Below, piece by piece: positions 7,834 through 18,527 of a stretch of DNA of 64,000 nucleotides. The position numbers and the translations under genes are program-made. Positions within the stretch are counted from its first letter, which is position 1, and each line of letters starts with the position of its first letter. A model generated the notes under the pieces. The model ran no database searches, was not told the origin of the DNA, and saw only the letters and a program-made list of their open reading frames with translations. The stretch comes from Comamonas fluminis. Lineage in GTDB: Bacteria > Pseudomonadota > Gammaproteobacteria > Burkholderiales > Burkholderiaceae_C. The stretch spans positions 1,308,501-1,372,500 of the forward strand of contig NZ_CP066783.1 of NCBI RefSeq assembly GCF_019186805.1, in the 5' to 3' direction.

Positions 7834-8778
7834 ATGCAAACGACCTTTATCGGAGTGGATGTCTCCAAAGCGGAGTTGGTCATCAGCGTTGGTGATCAAG
7901 CTGCCGTGAGCGTGACCAATGACACATCTGCGATCATGCGCTGGTTGGCCTCGTTACCCCAAGATTGCTCTGTCGCCATGGAATCTACAGGGCGCTACCA
8001 CTTGCTGCTCGCACAACTGGCTTTGCAAGCAGGGCTGAATGTGTATGTGCTCAATGCCCGGGATGTGTTCTTTTATGCCAAGGCACTGGGCGCCAGGGCT
8101 AAAAGCGATGCTCTGGACTGCGTGGTGATTCGGCGCTATCTGCAGGAGCATGTTCAAAGCCTGTATCCCTGGCAGCCTGGCACACCCGTTCAGCAGCAGC
8201 TCCATCTCTTGCTGACTCGACGTGCGCAGCTTAGCGCGCACCAGGCAGCCTTGAAGCAGACGCTCAAGGCGGTTGACTTACCCGGGCCGCAGATGGTGCA
8301 CTTGATGGAATCGTTCAAAGCCCTGCTGCAGGCCATTGATGAGCAGGTTGTGCACCTGATCTCCAGTGACGACGCCATGCACCAAGGCTGCCAGCGACTG
8401 CAGTCGATTACAGGGATTGACCCACAAACCAGTGCACTGCTGACAGAGCTTTTAAGTCGCCTGCACTTTGCCAACTCGGACGCACTGGTTGCCTATAGCG
8501 GGCTGGACCCTCGTGCCAATGACTCTGGCACAAAGCGTGGGAGGAGGCGTTTAAGCAAACGAGGCCCAGCCTTGCTGCGCAGGCAGATGTATCTGGCCGC
8601 ATTCGCTGCCAGCCACAGCAAAGCGCTCAAGCCGCTTTATGCGCATATTCGCGCTAAGGGCTTCTCAACGACAGAGTCGATGGTGATCTTGGGGCGTAAG
8701 CTGCTTCGAGTGGCCCTTGCTGTTTGGCGAGGCAATACGGTGTTCAACCCCGAGCAATTGCTGCCGAAAACTGCTTGA
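7834..8778 (+). CDS. IS110 family transposase
   Basis: This 314-residue recombinase combines an N-terminal RuvC-like DEDD domain with a C-terminal transposase_20-type domain. Visible residues are Asp9 in IGVDVSK, Glu in VAMEST, and Asp in AKSDALDCVVI. The C-terminal half has the helix-hairpin-helix-like SITGIDPQTS, the SGLDP motif, and SKRGPALLRRQ, which carries the conserved serine thought to attack DNA in this family. I chose ATG 7834, preceded by GGAGG eight bases upstream; the frame is open for 48 bases further, but that part overlaps the structured leader. Length and domains are complete, so the enzyme looks intact. It acts by RNA-guided recombination if the leader really is a bridge RNA. 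Confidence 0.95.
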   Translation: MQTTFIGVDVSKAELVISVGDQAAVSVTNDTSAIMRWLASLPQDCSVAMESTGRYHLLLAQLALQAGLNVYVLNARDVFFYAKALGARAKSDALDCVVIRRYLQEHVQSLYPWQPGTPVQQQLHLLLTRRAQLSAHQAALKQTLKAVDLPGPQMVHLMESFKALLQAIDEQVVHLISSDDAMHQGCQRLQSITGIDPQTSALLTELLSRLHFANSDALVAYSGLDPRANDSGTKRGRRRLSKRGPALLRRQMYLAAFAASHSKALKPLYAHIRAKGFSTTESMVILGRKLLRVALAVWRGNTVFNPEQLLPKTA

Positions 8779-8791
8779 CGCGAAACATAGA

Positions 8792-8902
8792 ACCTAACAC
8801 CACCCAGCGAACCGAAGGTTTGCGGTTGAGACGAGGCGCGAAGCCGCAGGCAGTACAAATGTACGACAAGGCGAAGCTACGACGTATAAAGGGTTGTGTT
8901 AG
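8792..8902. repeat. Structured segment trailing the transposase gene
   Basis: The ends form an imperfect inverted repeat (CTAACACCACCC at 8794-8805 and GGGTTGTGTTAG at 8891-8902). Inside lie short hairpins, including GTAC-AAAT-GTAC. It may be the right end of the IS110-family element or a separate repeat it is inserted beside. The left end also matches the integron inverse-core pattern RYYYAAC, but the right end does not match GTTRRRY, so I do not call it attC. Confidence 0.4.
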
Positions 8903-8939
8903 CGGGTCTTAGCAAACAAGGCTGCCCGCTGCGGCAGCA

Positions 8940-9752
8940 TCAATGCGGCTTCACATCATCCTTGAGCGCTGCCAGGGCAATTTTTTCCACCAGTCCGGGG
9001 GCGATCAGTTTGAGAAAGCGGCCCAGCTTGCCTTTAGGGGTCATCACCACTTCGCGCTGGCGGCGGTTCATGCCGTTGATGATGAGCTGTGCGCATTCCT
9101 GCACCGTCATGGCTCCGTCTTCCTTGAGGCCGCTCACGCCTGCGGCCTGGCCCTTGGCGTTGTAGCCGTGGTAGCGAATGCGCGTGTCCACCACGCCGGG
9201 ATAGGCGGTGGTGACGCTGACGCCCGCCGGTTTCAGCTCGGCGCGCAGCGCTTCAAAAAAGCCGGTCATGGCGAATTTGCTGGCGCTGTAGGCCGTGCGG
9301 CCCGGCACACCAATCAGCCCGGCCAGTGAGGACACGGCGACGATAGCGCCCTTGCTGGTCTTGAGGTGCGGCAGCGCCGCATGGGTGCACCACACGCTGC
9401 CCCAGAGGTTGATGCGCATCAGCCGCTCATACCAGCCCAGGTCCTGGGCGCTGACTTCTTCAAACAGGGCGTGGGCCGAGACTCCGGCATTGTTGATAAG
9501 GGCATCCAGCCCGCCAAACTGCTGAACGGCGGCGTCGATCAGTGCGCGGCACTGGGCTTCATCGCCTACATCGGTGGGCACGGTCAGCACCTGCGCCCCC
9601 AGTGCGCGGCATTGGTCTGCCACGGTTTGCAAGTTGCTGGCATTGCGCGCGGCCAGGGTCAGCTGCAACTGGCTTTGATGGGTTTGCGCCAGCTGGCGTG
9701 CCATTTCGGCGCCGATGCCGTCGGATGCGCCGGTGATGATGATGCGGGGCAT
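8940..9752 (-). CDS. Short-chain dehydrogenase/reductase (SDR)
   Basis: This is a 270-residue classical SDR. The nucleotide-binding TGASDGIG motif is at about residues 7-14, NNAG supports the central beta sheet, and the catalytic YSASK (Tyr and Lys) is followed by FAMTGFFEALRAEL. It would reduce or oxidise a small alcohol or ketone with NAD(P)H; the substrate is not readable. The C-terminal tail (KLGRFLKLIAPGLVEKIA) is amphipathic and resembles SDRs that associate loosely with membranes. The gene belongs to a minus-strand cluster with a 43-residue membrane protein and an MFS transporter upstream, and is followed by the IS110-family element, which opposes it. Confidence 0.9.
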   Translation of the reverse strand: MPRIIITGASDGIGAEMARQLAQTHQSQLQLTLAARNASNLQTVADQCRALGAQVLTVPTDVGDEAQCRALIDAAVQQFGGLDALINNAGVSAHALFEEVSAQDLGWYERLMRINLWGSVWCTHAALPHLKTSKGAIVAVSSLAGLIGVPGRTAYSASKFAMTGFFEALRAELKPAGVSVTTAYPGVVDTRIRYHGYNAKGQAAGVSGLKEDGAMTVQECAQLIINGMNRRQREVVMTPKGKLGRFLKLIAPGLVEKIALAALKDDVKPH

Positions 9753-9794
9753 GCTCTCTCCCGGCCGGGCTGCGGGGCCGGGTGGCGCCCAGGG

Positions 9795-9926
9795 TCAGAA
9801 GCAGGCCCAGACCTGATCGGCCAGCGTAAGCATGAACTGCGGCTGCAGATACAGGGCAAACACGGCCAGCAGCACCGCGAGCACGGCGGCCCAGATCAGT
9901 GAGCGTTGCCAGAGTTTGAGGGGCAT
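9795..9926 (-). CDS. 43-residue single-span membrane protein
   Basis: This small ORF starts 4 bases after the stop codon of the MFS gene and ends 42 bases before the SDR gene, so it is probably translated in the same operon. It begins MPLKLWQRSLIWAAV, has one hydrophobic segment (about residues 10-27), then LYLQPQFMLTLADQVWACF at the end. The Lys/Arg residues before the hydrophobic stretch predict a cytoplasmic N-terminus. The terminal Trp-Ala-Cys-Phe and the position suggest a conserved small inner-membrane protein of this family. No function is known to me. Confidence 0.6.
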   Translation of the reverse strand: MPLKLWQRSLIWAAVLAVLLAVFALYLQPQFMLTLADQVWACF

Positions 9927-9930
9927 GGCT

Positions 9931-11157
9931 TCAGGCAGCTTTGGTAGCGGGGTTGCGGGTAATGGCCGATTCACGCACGGGCAGGTTGACCAGAGCGGCA
10001 AAAATGCCCAGGGCAATCGACAGATACCAGACCATATCGTAGTTGCCGTTGATGTCATACAGATAGCCGCCCAGCCACACGCCCAGGAAGCTGCCGATCT
10101 GGTGGCTGAAGAACACAAAGCCGCCCAGCATGGAAAGGTGCTGCACGCCAAAGATCTGGGCAATGGTGGCATTGGTCAGTGGCACGGTGGACAGCCACAG
10201 AAAACCCATGGCCGCGCAGAAGATATAGACCGACCAGGGCGACAGCGGGGCCAGCAGAAAGCACACCGTGGCGACCGAGCGCAGGCCGTAGATGCCCGAC
10301 AGCAGATAGCGCTTGGGCATTTTCTGGCCCAGATTGCCCGCCAGATAGGTACCAAAGATGTTGAACAGGCCCACCAGTGCCAGCGATGTGCTGGCTACCT
10401 GCGGCTCCATGCCAAAGTCTTTCAGATAGCTGGGCATGTGCACGCCGATGAACATGACCTGAAAGCCGCAGACAAAGTAGCCGGCCATCAGCAGCAAAAA
10501 GCTGGGATAGGTCCAAGCCTCTTTCAGCGCCTGGCCCACAGTCTGGTCGCGCTTGATGGGTGTGCCGCCGCCAAACCCCGGCTCGCGCAGGCCAAAGGCC
10601 AGTGCCATGATGAGCAGAGCAAAAATCGCCAGCACCAGCAAGGCGTTGGACCAGCCGAACTGGCCAATCAGGCCGCCTTCTACCGGCACCATGAAAAACT
10701 GGCCGAACGAGCCCGCTGCCGCAGTCACGCCCATGGCCCAGCTGCGCCGCGCCACGGGAATCTGGCGGCCCAGCACGCCGTAGATGACAGCATAGGTAGT
10801 GCCCGCCTGCGCAGCGCCAATCAGCACGCCGGCCGTGGCCAGAAACCAGATGGGCGTGGGCGCCAGCGCCATGCCCACCAGCCCCAGTGCATACAGAATG
10901 GAGCCGCCAATCAGCACCTTGAAGGCACCGATGCGGTCCGCCAGAATGCCCACAAAAATACCCAGCACGCCCCAGGAGAGGTTTTGCACGGCAATGGCCA
11001 GCGAGAAGCTCTCGCGCGTCCAGCCCATTTCCTGGGTGATGGGCAGCAGCCACAGGCCAAAGCCGTGGCGTATGCCCATGGAGAGGGTGACGATGGCTCC
11101 ACCGCACAGAAGAATCTGCACCATGGACATAGGCGCGGGAGTGTTTTTTGTAGTCAT
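9931..11157 (-). CDS. MFS transporter
   Basis: This is a 408-residue inner-membrane protein with about 12 hydrophobic helices in two halves separated by a charged loop (GGGTPIKRDQTVGQALKEAW, near residue 215). The motif GILADRIGAFKVLIGG after helix 2 is the MFS motif A. The overall pattern (MGWTRESFSLAIAVQNLSWG, and HQIGSFLGVWLGGYLYD near the end) resembles the oxalate/formate and monocarboxylate group of MFS carriers. The substrate is unknown, probably a small organic anion. It starts a minus-strand operon with the 43-residue membrane protein and the SDR enzyme; a shared pathway is possible but not shown. Confidence 0.88.
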   Translation of the reverse strand: MTTKNTPAPMSMVQILLCGGAIVTLSMGIRHGFGLWLLPITQEMGWTRESFSLAIAVQNLSWGVLGIFVGILADRIGAFKVLIGGSILYALGLVGMALAPTPIWFLATAGVLIGAAQAGTTYAVIYGVLGRQIPVARRSWAMGVTAAAGSFGQFFMVPVEGGLIGQFGWSNALLVLAIFALLIMALAFGLREPGFGGGTPIKRDQTVGQALKEAWTYPSFLLLMAGYFVCGFQVMFIGVHMPSYLKDFGMEPQVASTSLALVGLFNIFGTYLAGNLGQKMPKRYLLSGIYGLRSVATVCFLLAPLSPWSVYIFCAAMGFLWLSTVPLTNATIAQIFGVQHLSMLGGFVFFSHQIGSFLGVWLGGYLYDINGNYDMVWYLSIALGIFAALVNLPVRESAITRNPATKAA

Positions 11158-11475
11158 GCCGTGCGAGGGAAAAACGGGTCAGGGCGACACTTTAACGAAA
11201 CAAGTTGTTGTGTGCGTGTACACGACGTCACATGCGCGGCAGGCTCGCTTGCCAGAATGCGAAGCCCAAGAGCCGCGCGTAGTTAGCAACTTCAAAAACA
11301 GGAGCTGCCAGCGCTGGCTATGGAACGATTTCGGATGGAAAACGTTTTGAGATCCATGAACAGCAGGCGCTGGCAGCTCTGCTTTCAAGAGTTGGCAGAG
11401 TGTTCTGATCGTGGAAAAACACATGCGCGAGACAGATGTTCCTGCTTTGTGCAAGAGTATTGGGAGTAAACAACT
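11158..11475. repeat. Intergenic region with a pair of inverted 13-bp repeats
   Basis: The gap between the divergent MFS and parE genes holds GAGCTGCCAGCGC at 11302-11314 and its exact reverse complement GCGCTGGCAGCTC at 11367-11379, 52 bases apart. Each arm looks like a member of the short AGCTGC...GCGC repeat family found elsewhere in the window. No gene is supported here. Confidence 0.5.
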
Positions 11476-11523
11476 GTGAATTTATCCAGCTCTTATCTGG
11501 AGAGGCCACTACAATCCGCTTCC

Positions 11524-13494
<1,971 letters not shown>

Positions 13495-13555
13495 GCGGTT
13501 TGCAAGGCGCTAGCTGCTAGCTGTGAGTCGCCTGCCGCAGTGATGGGATCAAGTC

Positions 13556-14416
13556 ATGCCAAGTTTTCAGTCTTCACATCAGTCATCCGCGCTGGCGCTC
13601 CTTGGTGGGCGTCTGCGCAAGGCAGGTCTGCACCTGCTGCTGGCGGGCGCGGGCTGGCTGGCGCTGGCCCCAGCCGCCCATGCGGACCTGTGGGCCTATG
13701 TCGATGAATTTGGCGTGACCCACTTTGCGGCAGAGGCGCTGGACAGCCGCTACAAGCTCTTCTTCAAGGGCGACCTCTACGACAGCAGCAAACCCGGCCT
13801 GCAGCCAAACGCCAGCGTAGCCGCTGCAGGCCTGAGCGCCCGCACGCGCACCGAGAATTTCTTTGAAGTCTCGCCGCGCTATAAGAGCGTGCGTCCCCAT
13901 CTGCAAAAAGCCGCTGAAAAAACTGGCGTGGACTACGACTTGCTCAAGGCCGTGATTGCGGTGGAGTCGGGTTTTGACGCCGAAGCGGTGTCCCCCAAGG
14001 GCGCCGTAGGCCTGATGCAGCTGATGCCCGCAACGGCAGAGCGTTTTGGCGTTTCCGCCAGCAAAGCCCGCAATATGCAGCAGCAACTGGCGGACCCGGC
14101 TGTGAACGTCCCCGCCGGAGCACGCTACCTCAGTTATCTGATGGACCTGTTCCCCGGTCGTCTGGACCTGGTGCTGGCGGCTTACAACGCGGGTGAGGGT
14201 GCAGTTAAAAAATATGGCAAGTCTGTGCCGCCGTACAAGGAAACGCTGAATTACGTCAAGGCAGTCACTGGCATCTATGAACAGTTGCAGTCCGCCAATC
14301 CGCTGGCGGGCCGTGTGGCTTCAGGCAGTGCGCGTGGCGGTAAAAGCGGCGGCGCGGGTTCGCGTATTCGCATGACTTTGCCGGGGTCGCCCTCAGAGGG
14401 CGAAGCAAACCCATAA
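13556..14416 (+). CDS. Lytic transglycosylase, SLT domain
   Basis: This 286-residue exported enzyme is predicted to cleave the MurNAc-GlcNAc bond of peptidoglycan. A long signal peptide ends near APAAHADLW. A short domain follows that looks like the DUF4124 type (WAYVDEFGVTHFA). The SLT domain spans about residues 120-245: the catalytic glutamate lies in AVIAVESGFD, followed by SPKGAVGLMQLMPATA and LVLAAYNAGEGAV. The tail is Gly/Ser/Arg-rich. The gene lies between parE and parC, 61 and 45 bases from them, in the same direction. A 7-bp hairpin (TCGCCCT-CAG-AGGGCGA, 14387-14403) overlaps its end and a second one (14424-14436) follows, so some transcript may end before parC. Confidence 0.9.
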   Translation: MPSFQSSHQSSALALLGGRLRKAGLHLLLAGAGWLALAPAAHADLWAYVDEFGVTHFAAEALDSRYKLFFKGDLYDSSKPGLQPNASVAAAGLSARTRTENFFEVSPRYKSVRPHLQKAAEKTGVDYDLLKAVIAVESGFDAEAVSPKGAVGLMQLMPATAERFGVSASKARNMQQQLADPAVNVPAGARYLSYLMDLFPGRLDLVLAAYNAGEGAVKKYGKSVPPYKETLNYVKAVTGIYEQLQSANPLAGRVASGSARGGKSGGAGSRIRMTLPGSPSEGEANP

Positions 14417-14461
14417 ATTGAGTCGCCCCAAGGGCGCAATCTGAAAAATTACAAAGAATTC

Positions 14462-16852
14462 ATGAGCGATCAAACCATACTGGATTTGTCTCAACAAGCC
14501 GCTGGCGATGCACTGGACCTGGGTCAATACGCACAGCGTGCCTATCTGGAATATGCACTCTCCGTTGTCAAGGGCCGCGCCCTGCCGGATGTCAGCGATG
14601 GCCTGAAGCCCGTACAGCGCCGCATTCTCTACGCCATGGACCGCATGGGCCTGAGCTATAGCGGCCCCAATGGCAACACAGCAGCCAAGCCAGTCAAGTC
14701 GGCCCGCGTGGTGGGCGATGTGCTGGGTCGCTTTCACCCCCACGGTGACCAGTCCGCTTATGACGCGCTGGTGCGCATGGCGCAGGATTTCAACCAGCGC
14801 TACCCGCTGGTCGATGGTCAGGGTAACTTCGGCAGCCGCGACGGTGACGGCGCTGCGGCCATGCGTTATACCGAAGCACGTCTGTCCAAGATCACCAGCT
14901 TGCTGCTTGATGAAATCGACATGGGCACGGTGGACTTCACGCCCAACTATGACGGCAGCACGCAAGAGCCCAAGCAGTTGCCAGCGCGCCTGCCGTTTTC
15001 GCTGCTCAATGGCGCCAGCGGTATTGCCGTGGGTCTGGCCACTGAAATCCCCAGCCACAACCTGGTGGAAGTGGCGGCGGCCTGCGTGGCGCTGATCAAA
15101 AAGCCGCAATTGCCCGAGGAAGAGTTGCTGGCACTGATTCCCGGCCCCGACTATCCGGGCGGCGGCCAGATCATTTCCTCCAGCAACGATATTGCGGACG
15201 CCTATCGCACAGGGCGCGGCAGCCTCAAGGTGCGTGCACGCTGGAAGATTGAAGAGCTGGCGCGTGGCCAGTGGCAGCTGGTGGTCAATGAACTGCCACC
15301 CGGTGTCTCGGCACAGAAGGTGCTTGAAGAGATCGAGGACATTACCAACCCCAAGGTCAAGACCGGCAAAAAGGCGCTGACACAGGAGCAGACCCAGCTC
15401 AAGGCCAGCATACTGGCTGTGCTGGATGGGGTGCGTGATGAGTCCAGCAAGGATGCGCCGGTGCGCATCGTGTTTGAACCCAAGACGGGCAAGGTGCCGC
15501 AGGCCGAGCTGATTACGGCGCTGCTGGCACACACCAGCCTAGAGTCGTCCAGCTCCATCAACCTGACCAGCATTGGTCTGGATGGCCGCCCGGTGCAGAA
15601 GTCGCTGCGGCAGATGCTGGAAGAGTGGATAGCTTTTCGCTTTCAGACCGTCACGCGCCGCAGCCAGCACCGTCTGGAAAAGGTGCTGGACCGCATCCAT
15701 ATTCTGGAAGGCCGTCAGGCCGTCTTGCTCAATATCGACAAGGTCATTGCCATCATTCGCGCCAGCGACGAGCCCAAGCAGGCCCTGATCGATGCTTTCA
15801 ATCTGTCCGAGCGTCAGGCTGAAGACATTCTTGAAATTCGCCTGCGCCAGCTGGCACGCCTTGAAGCGATCAAGATCGAGCAGGAACTCAAGGAGCTGCG
15901 CACCGAGCAGGGCAAGCTCGAAGACATTCTGGGCAGCGAAGCCACCATGCGCCGCCTGATCTGCAAGGAAATTGAAGGCGATTCCAAGACCTTTGGTGAT
16001 GCGCGTCGCACGCTGATTCACGAAGAGAAAAAAGTCGTGGCCGAGGTCAAGGTGGTGGATGAACCGGCCACCGTCATTATTTCCGAAAAGGGCTGGGTGC
16101 GCACACGCCACGGCCATGGCGTGGATGCCAATACGCTGAGCTTCAAGGCGGGCGACAGCCTGCACGGCACCTTTGAATGCCGCACGGTTGATCAGTTGCT
16201 GGCCTTTGGCAGCAATGGCCGCGTGTACTCGGTGCCCGTGTCTGCATTGCCGGGTGGGCGTGGCGATGGCCAGCCTGTGACCACGCTGATCGAGCTGGAA
16301 GCTGGCACGCAGTTGCTGTACTACTTTGCGGGCAGTGAATCCACGCAGCTGCTGCTCTCGGGCTCTGGCGCTTATGGCTTCACGGCCAATGTGGGCGATA
16401 TGGTTTCGCGCCAGAAGGCGGGCAAGGCCTTTGTCACGCTGGGCGATGGTGAAACCCTGTGCGCACCTTCGGTGGTGCATGGCGTGCCCATGAATGCACG
16501 TGCTGAAACCGTGGAAGGCAGCGAGCAGGGCGCCGGTCTGCTGAACCCTGCGACGCATGTGATCTGCGCTTCGACGGGCGGACGTATTCTGACTTTCGAG
16601 ATCAGCGAACTCAAGGCCATGCCCAAGGGCGGTCGTGGTCTCATGCTCATCAGTCTGGAAGACAAGGATCAGCTGGCAGGTGCCGCAGCCTATACCCGCA
16701 GCATTCGCCTGGATGGCGTGGGCCGTGGCGGCAAGGTCAAGAGCGAGTCGCTGGAAATCCGCAGCTTGAACAACGCCCGCGGCAACCGTGGCCGCAAGGG
16801 CAAGGCTGCAGATCTGGGCTTCAAGCCGCAGCAGGTGACCCGCGTGGAATAA
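14462..16852 (+). CDS. parC: DNA topoisomerase IV subunit A
   Basis: ParC is the DNA-cleaving subunit of topoisomerase IV. The 796-residue protein has the winged-helix/tower breakage-reunion domain with catalytic Tyr136 in [10 protein letters not shown], the GyrA-like coiled coil, and a C-terminal beta-pinwheel of reduced length. In the quinolone region the motif reads [13 protein letters not shown], so Gln97 and Asp101 stand where E. coli has Ser80 and Glu84. This is probably a lineage feature rather than a selected resistance mutation. It lies downstream of parE and the transglycosylase, and a strong terminator follows 18 bases after the stop. Confidence 0.95.
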   Translation: MSDQTILDLSQQAAGDALDLGQYAQRAYLEYALSVVKGRALPDVSDGLKPVQRRILYAMDRMGLSYSGPNGNTAAKPVKSARVVGDVLGRFHPHGDQSAYDALVRMAQDFNQRYPLVDGQGNFGSRDGDGAAAMRYTEARLSKITSLLLDEIDMGTVDFTPNYDGSTQEPKQLPARLPFSLLNGASGIAVGLATEIPSHNLVEVAAACVALIKKPQLPEEELLALIPGPDYPGGGQIISSSNDIADAYRTGRGSLKVRARWKIEELARGQWQLVVNELPPGVSAQKVLEEIEDITNPKVKTGKKALTQEQTQLKASILAVLDGVRDESSKDAPVRIVFEPKTGKVPQAELITALLAHTSLESSSSINLTSIGLDGRPVQKSLRQMLEEWIAFRFQTVTRRSQHRLEKVLDRIHILEGRQAVLLNIDKVIAIIRASDEPKQALIDAFNLSERQAEDILEIRLRQLARLEAIKIEQELKELRTEQGKLEDILGSEATMRRLICKEIEGDSKTFGDARRTLIHEEKKVVAEVKVVDEPATVIISEKGWVRTRHGHGVDANTLSFKAGDSLHGTFECRTVDQLLAFGSNGRVYSVPVSALPGGRGDGQPVTTLIELEAGTQLLYYFAGSESTQLLLSGSGAYGFTANVGDMVSRQKAGKAFVTLGDGETLCAPSVVHGVPMNARAETVEGSEQGAGLLNPATHVICASTGGRILTFEISELKAMPKGGRGLMLISLEDKDQLAGAAAYTRSIRLDGVGRGGKVKSESLEIRSLNNARGNRGRKGKAADLGFKPQQVTRVE

Positions 16853-16870
16853 GCGATTCGGTCGCCGAGT

Positions 16871-16906
16871 AAAAAGCCGCACCAGTTTTCTGGAGCGGCT
16901 TTTTTT
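16871..16906. terminator. Bidirectional intrinsic terminator between parC and the MocR gene
   Basis: The stem AAAAAGCCGC/GCGGCTTTTT (16871-16880 with 16895-16904) has an inner CCAG/CTGG pairing. The plus strand ends in seven T and the minus strand in five, so it can serve both converging genes. Confidence 0.85.
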
Positions 16907-16934
16907 ATGGCTTTAGGGCGCAGAGAGCATGAGC

Positions 16935-18335
16935 TTAAATGACCGCAGACCCTGGTGATTCAGGCTGGCGTGCCAGCAACTGAGACAGCTTTTGCAGACC
17001 GGCCCGCAAGCGTTCGCGGTCTTTGATGCTGCCGAGGGAGATGCGGATGGCGTTGACCGGTTTGCTTTCTGCTCCATCGGCAGCGCCCGCTACAAAAGCC
17101 TCTGCGGGAGTGACTGCAATGCCTTCCTTGTCGGCGGCGTGCGCCAGTTGAGAGGGGGTCCAGTACCCTGGCAAGTTCAGCCATATATGCAGCCCATCGC
17201 CTGCCCCGCTGTAGCGGCCTGCCAGAACGTCTCTGGCCATCCAGTGCCTCAGCTGTGCTTCCTTGCGCACGCCATTCATCAGCTCGGTTGCAGAGCCATC
17301 CAGAATCCACTGCGTGGCCAGCGCTGCCGTCAGCGGTGCCACCATCAGCGCAAAGGCGCGCAGTGCGGCCAGAAACTGCTGGCGCTGCTGCGGATCGCGT
17401 ATCAGCACAAAAGCCACGCGCAAACCGGGTGTCAGGCATTTGGACAAGGTGGAGAGATAGATTACCTGCTCGAGCGCCAATGCGGCAATCGGTGGCGGTG
17501 GGCTCTCGGCCAGCAGCCAGTAGGGGTCGTCTTCGACAATGCGCACATTGCAGCGCTGGGCCACGCTGGCAAGCGCCCGGCGCCGCTGATCCGGCATGGT
17601 GATGGCTGTCGGGTTCTGCAGCGTGGGGTTGAGATAAATCAGCCCCGGATGGTGCTGGCGGCAGGCTTGCTCCAGCAGCTCTGGCACCATGCCGTGTTCG
17701 TCGGCAGGCACGGCAATGATGCGCCGCCCGAACTGCGCGGCTGCGCTGCGCATGCCGGGGTAGCTCATGGGCTCGGCCAGAATCACATCGCCAGGCTGGG
17801 TCAGCGTCAAAATCAATGCGGCGATGGCTGCCTGCGCGCCGGGGCAGACCACGATGTGCCCCGCATCCAGCGGCCCGAGCATGGGCTGCAGCCATTGCGC
17901 AGCGGCGCTGCGGTCGGCCTCGCTGCCTCCGCTCAGGTGGTAGTTCATCAGCAGGGCGCCATCGGTGCGCATCAGCACTTGCGACAGGCCTTGTTTCAGC
18001 AGTTCGTCAAAGTCCACATCGCCCGGCGGTGGCGGGGTGTTCATGCTGAGGTCGAGAATGGAATTCAGCTCTAGCTTTTTTGCCGCCACATAAGTGCCCC
18101 GTGCACCACGCCCTTCCAGCAGGTGGCGGCGGCGGGCTTCGTCGTAGGCGCGGGTGATGGTGGTCAGGTCCACGCCCAGCTGCGCTGCCAGCTGGCGCTG
18201 GGTGGGAAGGCGGTCGCCGGGTTTGAGAGAGCCGTCGGCGACGGCGGCCTGCAAGGCATCTGCAATCTGCAAAAAACGCGGCCCGCCCTGAGCGGCCAGT
18301 TGCGGCAACCAGATCGGTGCGTGCTTGTTTTGCAT
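16935..18335 (-). CDS. MocR/PtsJ-type regulator: GntR DNA-binding domain fused to a PLP aminotransferase fold
   Basis: This 466-residue protein has a GntR winged helix (about residues 15-85; GDRLPTQRQLAAQLGVDLTTITRAY) joined to a fold-type I aminotransferase domain. The PLP site is seen in ILAEPMSYPG, IVEDDPYW (Asp) and YLSTLSKCLTPGLR (the Schiff-base lysine). MocR proteins are transcription factors that sense PLP or a PLP adduct. I chose the ATG at 18335; the longer frame reaches 18410 but would read through the probable operator. The pyridoxal kinase gene pdxY lies about 0.5 kb away in the same direction, beyond a small divergent gene, which fits a role in vitamin B6 homeostasis like PtsJ. 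That target is inference. Confidence 0.88.
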   Translation of the reverse strand: MQNKHAPIWLPQLAAQGGPRFLQIADALQAAVADGSLKPGDRLPTQRQLAAQLGVDLTTITRAYDEARRRHLLEGRGARGTYVAAKKLELNSILDLSMNTPPPPGDVDFDELLKQGLSQVLMRTDGALLMNYHLSGGSEADRSAAAQWLQPMLGPLDAGHIVVCPGAQAAIAALILTLTQPGDVILAEPMSYPGMRSAAAQFGRRIIAVPADEHGMVPELLEQACRQHHPGLIYLNPTLQNPTAITMPDQRRRALASVAQRCNVRIVEDDPYWLLAESPPPPIAALALEQVIYLSTLSKCLTPGLRVAFVLIRDPQQRQQFLAALRAFALMVAPLTAALATQWILDGSATELMNGVRKEAQLRHWMARDVLAGRYSGAGDGLHIWLNLPGYWTPSQLAHAADKEGIAVTPAEAFVAGAADGAESKPVNAIRISLGSIKDRERLRAGLQKLSQLLARQPESPGSAVI

Positions 18336-18345
18336 GGGTCTTGCC

Positions 18346-18426
18346 TGGGACGTTTTGTCCCAATGTATGGAAATTGCTTTTAAGTAGTATCTGCCTGAAC
18401 GTATAGCCATACCATTCTTGTATGGC
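18346..18426. promoter_or_regulatory. Candidate MocR operator region
   Basis: Three elements lie between the MocR gene and the divergent small membrane protein gene. GCCATAC (18406-18412) and GTATGGC (18420-18426) form a perfect inverted repeat with a 7-base spacer. A third half-site, GTATGG, occurs at 18365-18370. TGGGAC-N5-GTCCCA (18346-18362) is a separate palindrome just before the start codon. MocR regulators typically bind paired short repeats next to their own gene, so autoregulation is plausible. Confidence 0.5.
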
Positions 18427-18527
18427 CATCGCTGACGTTTGCGCCTCTCTTAATCGAGATGTGGCGCGCATCGCGATAGATAACGCCAAGTTAGATAGCG
18501 CCAAGTCACTGGCTGGAAATTTTCAAA

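Larger units (their letters stand above)
7634..8902 (+). mobile_element. IS110-family insertion sequence (ends approximate)
   Basis: The element comprises a structured non-coding leader (from about 7634), one transposase gene (7834-8778) and a structured trailing segment to about 8902. IS110 elements lack true terminal inverted repeats and usually make no target duplication, so the ends cannot be fixed from one copy. It sits between a methyltransferase gene and an SDR gene, both on the minus strand, and opposes them. The boundaries given are those of the outermost structures I can see. Confidence 0.6.

Noticed and set aside
8792..8902. Integron attC site
   Set aside because: The left core matches RYYYAAC but the right core GTTAGCG does not match GTTRRRY, and no integrase or cassette array is present.
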